Assembly: GCA_043228905.1 (NCBI GenBank)
Contig: JBHGNT010000016.1
Coordinates: forward strand, 4,402,001-4,466,000
From: Azolla caroliniana
Lineage: Eukaryota > Polypodiophyta
Reading direction: 5' to 3'
DNA: 64,000 nucleotides
Position numbers and translations under genes: made by a program. Position 1 is the stretch's first letter, and every line of letters begins with the position of its first letter. Below, in pieces: positions 57,373 through 64,000 of this stretch. The notes under the pieces are model-generated. The model saw nothing but the letters and a program-made list of their open reading frames with translations, was not told the origin of the DNA and did no database searches.

Positions 57373-58880
57373 CATCTGTACATACAGGGATTAACCCTCT
57401 CAGCAAGCGTAGTACTCTTTAAGTAAATAAATAAAGTGCGGAAATTCCAACATTTTAGTACTGGTTCTAATGAATCAGAAGGTTAATCTCTACAAAGTTT
57501 TGAGTTGTTTCTTGTGTCCAATAACTCGAGTGGGAATGGAAAGATTGCAAGGCCTGTTGGATTCATTTTAAAGACAAAATGTAAGGGGCTTAATTTTTGC
57601 ATCCAATCCCTTGCAGCCTTGTGGAAGAATCAAAACTCTCTTAATTTCTTGGTATCAAAAATATATCTGAATTTGAAAAGGTGAACTAAGTCCTAAAAGC
57701 TAGGGTTCCAATGCTTTGATGTTTTATAATGAGATGAGATCTAGTGTCATTATTGGTTTGAACTTTTCCATGCCTTGTGATTTCTCTTCACTTGTTCATG
57801 CTCAAACATTCAAGTTTTTTTGCTGCAAAAATGAACGGAGTGCATTGGCTTGACATTAGATTCATGTGAAGAATTGGGATTGAATATATTTTTTTGCATT
57901 ACATTGGTCATGAGTTCTTATTGTGAAGTTTCCACCAATTTCTTCTAATGATAGAGCTAATGTATATGCCATAAACTTAGCAGCGGTGGCCAAAGAAAAT
58001 GGTCCTTGAGAGTTTGGCAATTGGTATATAGGCATTCACAGGAGGAGTATTTACAATGCCTTGAACAATGAGTGTCCATTTGACCTTGTTTATTTATTTA
58101 TACATCCATACGTTTCTTCTGGCATCTAGGTGGTATGGCTTATTTTTAGAAAACCCTAAACCCTAAACCCATTCTTCTCACGATACTTGCCATATTCGTA
58201 CAATCCATTGATCATCATTGTAAAGCCATAAACGCTCTAGCCTCTTTAAGGAACCTGGACTAGGATTAGGTGTTTTCCTGGAGCTCTTGCAGCCCGTGTC
58301 ATGTGAGATGGGTTTAATGTTCAATAGTGAAAACCTTGAAAGAAGAGGATACATAAAAAGAAAGATGAAAAAAGTTGCAGCTGACTGTGAAAACCAGCCA
58401 GATTGTTCCAAGGGGTAAATAAAGACAAGTAGGTTATGAACGAGCAATGCTTTGAATGCAGCCCTAGAGTGTTAGAAGTTCTACGTTATGACTCCCCAAT
58501 ATGTGAAATTTTTGATTATTCTTCGTGATATTCAAACATAACATAATCTGAATGGAGTTCTATCCGAAACAAGCAGTTTTATGGAAGTCTTATCAATAGA
58601 ATCGTCATTTCTCTAAGATCTGGGCATAATCAATTCCAATTTCTTTTTCTCTGGCATTCCACGTATTGTTGTATTAATCGGGATTACTAATAATATAAAT
58701 GCTTTTGGCATTTGGCGGTACGAGAAAGCAATAAGTACGCCGCACATCATTCATGCGTTTTACTTTGCAACCTGACATTAAAACGCAATGGACAAAGGCT
58801 TCTGATGGGTGGAGAAACAGAGTGTCGTAACTTGTTTATGGCAACCCCCAGAAAAACATGTATGTGTTTTTTTGTTACTG
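57373..58880. other. Intergenic region downstream of NADP-ME
   Basis: No gene recognised. It contains a short telomere-like repeat, AAACCCTAAACCCTAAACCC (58151-58170). Confidence 0.5.
58151..58170. repeat. Interstitial telomere-like repeat / telo-box
   Basis: AAACCCTAAACCCTAAACCC, almost three plant telomere units. Short telo-boxes are also common promoter motifs in plants. Confidence 0.85.
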
Positions 58881-59662
58881 GAATTCGACCCCTCTCTAAC
58901 TGTGATAGAAAAGCCTACCCATTCAAAAGTAAAAAAGGATTTCTATTGTATAGAAATCCGATTCGATTAATAGTGACCGAGACAAAGAAAGATTCATATG
59001 TACAATATTCTTGTTTTATATTATGTCAATCTCAGATATCAATGATAGATCTCTAAAACATAATCTGGACTAGGTGAGTACTATATTTGTGTGTAAAATA
59101 AATAGTACTACCTTAATGAACTTGTTGCAGTACAAAGGCAGTTGGTAAGTGCGAAAAGTAAACACTATTGAGGATTATAGAGAAGCAGAACATTCAGTAT
59201 CATCAGTTCCCCGAACCAAAGGATTTTTATCGCGGCTCAACAAGTTTAAATCAATTTCACAGGCTTATATTCATGGGAGTTTATGGAATGCAAGAGTATA
59301 GATGGAAATTCATATTTGAATCTTCTATTGAGTAAGAGTCCAGACAGTTGTGCTCCCGTGGTGAAGGTAAAAAGAAAGGTACCAGGGATCCCAAAACAAA
59401 ATCCAATTTTGTTTTATCCATCTATTGAAGGTTTGGAATACGAAATTTTTTGTTGATATCACTCTAGTGGATGAAGATTTCCTATCAGGTTTTATGAACC
59501 AAAGCGTAATAGAATCCGTAGAGGGTTGGGGATTCTCCAAAAAACAATCTACCTTGGATGCTAATAATTGGAATAATTGGATAGGTTCTTTTTATAGATA
59601 TAATTTACCACTAGAAGTTTGGGATAGCATAGTACCCCAAAAAATGGGAACTCAATTTATGT
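58880..59662 (+). pseudogene. Possible plastid-derived insert (ycf1/TIC214-like fragments)
   Basis: Two stretches translate to sequence of plastid style: KKGFLLYRNPIRLIVTETKK (about 58932-58990) and DANNWNNWIGSFYRYNLPLE then VWDSIVPQK (about 59555-59645). They recall the C-terminal part of plastid ycf1 (TIC214), which has similar KKG..I..PIRL and NW..W...YNL motifs. The frames are separate, so this would be a decayed nuclear copy. The identification is from memory of motif style only; another plastid gene is possible. Confidence 0.35.
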
Positions 59663-59979
59663 AATTTTGATACGTTGAAAAATACCAAAACAAAGATTCT
59701 AAAGTAATAAAAAATCGACCCTTAAGAGGAAGAAGAATCACAAAGCTATTCCATCTACACAAAAAATCCCTTATTGCAGAACCGGATTGACAATTATAAT
59801 GAACGTTTTCTAATATATTTATTTTTGTTAAATAGTTTTACCAATTTTCTGCTACATGGGCATACCCAGCTATTTGCTAAACAACAAGATTCCCTATAAG
59901 CAAACTTTTGAGTTCAAGCTTTTAATCCATGTTTTATATGATATATAATTTATAAATATTTGATGGGTTGGATGAGCTT

Positions 59980-60440
59980 GCCGGGTGAGCTAATTTCTAA
60001 TAAGAAAACATGGCATAGGCAACAATAGCATAACAACTTATCACTGGGGTGAGCTAATTTCTAATAAGAAAGAAAGAAAGAAAAAGAAGAGAAAAAAGAA
60101 ACGATAAAAAACTCATAAAACATATATTCGAGAATATGAAGAAAACATGACATGGGCAATAGTAGAATAACAATTTACCATTAGGGTGAGCTAATTTCTA
60201 ATAACAAACAAAGAAAAAAAATGTAACATGACACTAACAAGAGGATATGAGAAAGTTAGGAATTTAACTCAAGACACAAGCAATAGTAACATTGCAACTT
60301 ACCACTAGGTTAAGCTTATTTCTAATAACAAAAAATGAAAAAACTAATTTAAAATTTTGCTATGTTACTAACAAGAGAGAGATGATAAAATTGGGATTTG
60401 AACCCAAGACATAAGCAACAATAGCCCATCTCGGTAGCAC
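59980..60440. repeat. Degenerate tandem repeat with tRNA-like motif
   Basis: Four diverged units carrying TTTCTAATAA (about 59993, 60058, 60194, 60320), each followed some distance on by GCAATAGTA-like sequence. The last unit includes GGGATTTGAACCCAAGACAT, whose complement resembles a pol III B-box region. Confidence 0.6.
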
Positions 60441-60855
60441 TAGAATGACCTGAATTTGTGATAGAAAACATGAAAAAAAGGAAAAAAAAGGAGCACATAT
60501 TTTTCCCTTTTCAAACGTGTTCGTTTTCAAACGTTTTCAATCGTTTGAATGCGTGCGCGAACACGAATATTACATTCTATGAATATACGTATACACTATG
60601 TATGTACTATGAAGTATGTAATAAAAATATTTATATTATATGTTTTTTTATAACACGCTTAAAATAATATCATCATCATGTAATAATGATATATATTTTC
60701 AAATCTTTATTCTTTACTTATAATATTATAGTTTCAAGCAATAACCTTTATTAAATACTCTAGAAAGTATAAACGCGAGGTCTCTAGATTCGATTTTAAA
60801 GTTTAAAGTTTAAAACTTAATTTTTTATTAGCCTTTTTTTAATATCGTTTTTCTA

Positions 60856-62328
60856 GGGAAAAGTACCAGGATACCCTTGGAAGTTCGTCTATTTACCAGA
60901 ATGCCCCTGGAAGTTCTAAATTTACCAAACTACCCCTATGTCTAAAAAAATACACTTTATAAAGCAATTATACACTCAAATCTACAAGCCCTATTTACCA
61001 GAATACCCTTCAAACACAAATTTCTTTACTTAAGCGAATCTTTGGGTCCTTTGTACTTGTTAAGTAATTAGGTAATTAACTAGGGTTAATTAGAGACTAA
61101 TTGTATGGTTACGTTAAGCAGCGAAAGATTAGTATGATATGCGCGTGAGAGTGTGTGAGAGGAAGAGAGAGAGAGAGAGAGAGAGGAAGTTACACTTGAA
61201 CACAAAGATAAATGGGGGATGATTGACTATATTGAAAAGTGTCATCACATACAAAAATACCCACAATGAGGTATATATACAACCCATGTGCAAAGGTGCA
61301 CATGTGTGGGTAGAACATAGGTACTTATGTGTAAGTCCTACATTAAATGTACTAAGGAGTAGAGGATCTAGAATATCCCACTTAAGTACAAGGTCCTATT
61401 TAAAGGCTTAAGGTCAACACATTAACTAAATTCGATCTAGGTAACTACTAAGTTACATGTGTTGACTAACTAAATTAAACTAGTTGAGCTTGATATCTCA
61501 ACAATACCTAACAGTCTTTTCTTTCTTGTTCATTGGGTTGATCAATCGTCTTCATCATCAGGATATAGGTTTACCTTGTGCATTATTAGATATTTTGGTT
61601 GAGTTGATAGATATATTTGATTTTGTAGATATTTTTGGAATTACACTTTTTGTAGACGGATCAAAATTAACATGTAATTATTACATTTCGATAATTAATT
61701 TTGGTTTGCAAGTATTTTTGAAATTGAGGAGATTTAGTTGTGATTGCATTTTGCTAACAAAATTTAGTGTAAAATCATGAAATTTGGTTTAAGATAGCAT
61801 TTTAATAGCAAAGTGTTATGTGAGATTTCGTTTAAAATGACATTTTGGTAGCAAAGTTTTTCGTGAGATTTGGTTTGACATTTTGGCTGCAAATTGTTTG
61901 TGAATCCACAAATTCATGGATTTTGGCTTCAAAATGGCATCCCAATTGTAAAATTTGGTGTGTGATAAAATGTTTTGGTTTTAAGATTAAGTTTTGGTCA
62001 CTTCAATCACAAATTTTGGTTTTATGGGATTAAGCCAGTATAAGTCGGTGTAAATTCATAGAATTGGATTTTAAGGTGACCTTTCAATTGAAATTTTTGA
62101 TATATAATATAATTTTGATTTATGATGTATTTTGAAAAATAAAAGTGGTATAAATTGGTCAAAATAGGTATATAGTGGCATTATGGTAAATAAGTTTAGG
62201 TTTAAGGGTACTCTGATAAATAAGGCTTGTAGATTTGAGTATATAATTACTTTATAAAGTGTATTTTTTTGGACATAGGGATAGTTTGGTAAATAGACGA
62301 ACTTCCAGGGTATCCTAGTACTTTTCCC
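60856..62328. mobile_element. Mutator-like inverted-repeat DNA transposon (non-autonomous)
   Basis: Ends GGGAAAAGTACCAGGATACC (60856) and its near-perfect complement, ending at 62328. The inverted repeats run about 155 bp on the left (60856-61010) and 125 bp on the right (62204-62328); the left has an extra internal duplication of about 35 bp. The flanks GTTTTTCTA and TTTTTTCTA match at 8 of 9 bases. Long inverted repeats and a 9-bp duplication are typical of Mutator-like elements. No transposase is encoded. A copia-type LTR sits inside (61102-61503). Confidence 0.8.
61102..61503 (-). repeat. Solo copia-type LTR inside the Mutator-like element
   Basis: Ends GTTGAGCTTGATATCTCAACA, like the LTRs of element A, and has a GA microsatellite (61163-61187) at a similar internal place. 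There is no internal retroelement sequence. The left boundary is approximate and no target duplication was found. Confidence 0.5.
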
Positions 62329-62926
62329 TTTTTTCTAATAGAATAACTTCTTTTTTTTCCGAAAAAAGCCTTAGCTTTTTTCAAAAAAATAGTCTTTTTT
62401 TTTCTAAAACAATAGCCTTTTCTTCACACTTAATACTAAATAGTAAAAATATTAACACGATATTTATTTTATGTATTTCATTATCTTTGTGAAGTACTTA
62501 TGGAATTTTGTGTATCTTTGTTCTTATAGTAATGACATTTTAAATTTTTTTATGTTAAATGACATGTTAGTTTTTGCAATTTTTTTTATTTTTTTCCAAA
62601 AAAACTTTTTGCAATCTTAAGTCATGTGGCATATACCTTTAAAAAATGCCCTTCAAAAAACTTTGATTCTAATTTGTCAAATGTAGGCCTTGGACTAGTT
62701 GTGGACAATGAAATGTTTGCGGCCAAGTTTTGTATGCTATCATCAATGATGTCTTCTAAGTGGCATCACATACTTTAAAGGATAGCAAAATAGAAATCGT
62801 AGATTGGAAACTTGGCCCATAAACTTGAGTAAATGTTTTTCGGCTCGCCATTGCCACGTAAACGATTGCGCGTGTGATACTTGTGTGGATTCCGAGTACG
62901 TGCATGACACAGAGAAGACTCTATGA
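62329..62926. other. AT-rich intergenic sequence
   Basis: T-rich runs and no recognisable gene or repeat. Confidence 0.5.
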
Positions 62927-63780
62927 ATCAATAGAGTTCAAATCATTGTGGTTGCTTAGCATCAATTAGTCAAGGATATTCTGGGAATTGTGATAGGCTA
63001 ACGCTAGCATGGGGCTTTGAGTGTAAAATTGGTATTACATTTTTATCAATATTTAGGCGTGATGTGGAAAATTGTTAAGAGTTTGGTGGAGTAATGAAGA
63101 ATGATGTGATTTAACGGTCCCAAATGATGTAAATGAAAAATGATGAATGATGGAACCCTTAACAGCCCCAAATATTTTTTCAACATGTGTAATTGTCAGG
63201 AGGGAGACGGTGCAAACTCCAATCTGGTCTGGTCTGGTCTGGTCAAGTGGACGGAAACGTAATCCATTTGTCTGCCTCCTTTATATGTAGACCACTCAAT
63301 TTGAGTGAATCATTGTGATTGCTATGCACCTATTATTAGTCAAGGAAGGACCTTCTAGGAATTGTGATAGGCTACGCTAGGGCAAGACTTTAGAATATAA
63401 AATTCATTTTACATTTTTCTCAACATTCGTCGTGTCCTGTCGTGGAAAAGACTTACAAGTTTGGTGGAGATGTCGATATTAAATGAAGAATGGTGGGTGA
63501 ATTTGTGAAGATGCTGAGAAGGATCCCTAATCTTTTTATTTGGACGTCATCAAACTGTACGTAAATATATAAATAATTGTCATGTGGATGAGGGTCCTAA
63601 TGCAAATGTGTTGTTGGATGAGAGGAAGAAGCTGTAACCTCCAATCCAATCTGTCTCCTGTATATATATATATATATACTATATGTATACAACTCAATTT
63701 GTGTGCATCATTGTTGTGATCGTAATACACTGATTAGTCATGGATAATCTAGGAAATGTGATACGCAATGCTAGCGCTGG
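62927..63780 (+). repeat. Promoter / 5' UTR / start region present three times
   Basis: ATTAGTCAAGGA occurs at 62965 and 63335, and ATTAGTCATGGA at 63733, with similar sequence before (AATCATTGTGGTTGC, AATCATTGTGATTGC, CATCATTGTTGTGATC) and after (GGGAATTGTGATAGGC, AGGAATTGTGATAGGC, AGGAAATGTGATACGC). Spacings are 370 and 398 bp. TATA-like TTTATATG (63282) and TATATATATA (63661) precede copies 2 and 3. Confidence 0.85.
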
Positions 63781-64000
63781 GCGGGCATTGAGAGGCTTGA
63801 GAATGACTGCTATGGATAGTCAAGAGATGGGCACGAAGCTGGCTGGAAACAATGTTAATAATCAGGTGCTCACACCTTTTGTAAGCAACCATATCCTATT
63901 GGAGCTGCCCAAGCCCGAAGAAGAGCAGCCAATTATAATGGCCCCGGTGCAGGCCAACAACTCCTTCATGGCCTATTTCTGTAGCTCGGAGGAATCGCTC
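63740..64000 (+). CDS. Unrecognised protein, N-terminal 87 codons, runs off the window
   Basis: Opens with ATG at 63740 (MDNLGNVIRNASAGRALRGL) and stays open for 87 codons to the window end, with balanced codon use unlike the AT-rich flanks. Composition includes an Arg-rich start and an acidic stretch (LPKPEEEQP). A TATA-like run lies about 70 bp upstream. I do not recognise the family. The start codon sits in the third copy of a triplicated region; the two upstream copies have AAG at the corresponding position. It may be first-exon sequence. Confidence 0.55.
   Translation, partial: MDNLGNVIRNASAGRALRGLRMTAMDSQEMGTKLAGNNVNNQVLTPFVSNHILLELPKPEEEQPIIMAPVQANNSFMAYFCSSEESL

Overview
This is nuclear DNA of a land plant. 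Three spliced genes with plant-type GT-AG introns can be read through completely: a phosphoinositide-specific phospholipase C, the TFIIH subunit p44/SSL1, and an NADP-malic enzyme. There is also an intron-less PPR gene. Around them lie Ty1-copia and Ty3-gypsy retrotransposons, a possible plastid-derived insert, TTTAGGG-type telomere-like repeats and many CT/GA microsatellites. I cannot fix the species. The PPR gene, retrotransposon load and CT tracts would suit a fern or another early-diverging vascular plant, but this is only a guess.

Layout. 1-4236: 3' part of a GC-rich Ty3/gypsy element (plus strand; pol with in-frame stops, then its 3' LTR), inserted against or into an older copia-type LTR (to 4569). 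6880-9995: phospholipase C, 9 exons. 10-16.6 kb: AT-rich repeats, a decayed copia gag, LINE and SINE-like remnants, and a small inverted-repeat family. 16721-33157: a three-level 'Russian doll', all on the minus strand. Copia A (469-bp LTRs, perfect CCAAT target duplication) contains copia B, which contains a chromodomain-bearing gypsy element C with almost identical LTRs. 35037-36614: PPR gene. 45506-39233 (minus): TFIIH p44, 4 exons, with a 4.8-kb first intron full of repeats. 47568-57234: NADP-malic enzyme, 19 exons, 583 codons, whose first two introns carry three different tandem arrays. 58.8-59.7 kb: plastid-like sequence. 60856-62328: an inverted-repeat DNA transposon with a Mutator-like target duplication, itself hit by a copia LTR. 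62.9-63.8 kb: a promoter/start region present three times, the last copy opening a reading frame that runs off the window.

The host genes are unrelated housekeeping or signalling genes (lipid signalling, organelle RNA processing, transcription and DNA repair, carbon metabolism) and do not form a pathway. The p44 and malic enzyme genes are divergently oriented and share about 2 kb of upstream DNA. Retrotransposon order follows from nesting: A, then B, then C. Most premature stops in them fit CGA-to-TGA changes, a methylated-CpG decay signature. Element C keeps a textbook -1 frameshift heptamer at its gag/pol overlap.
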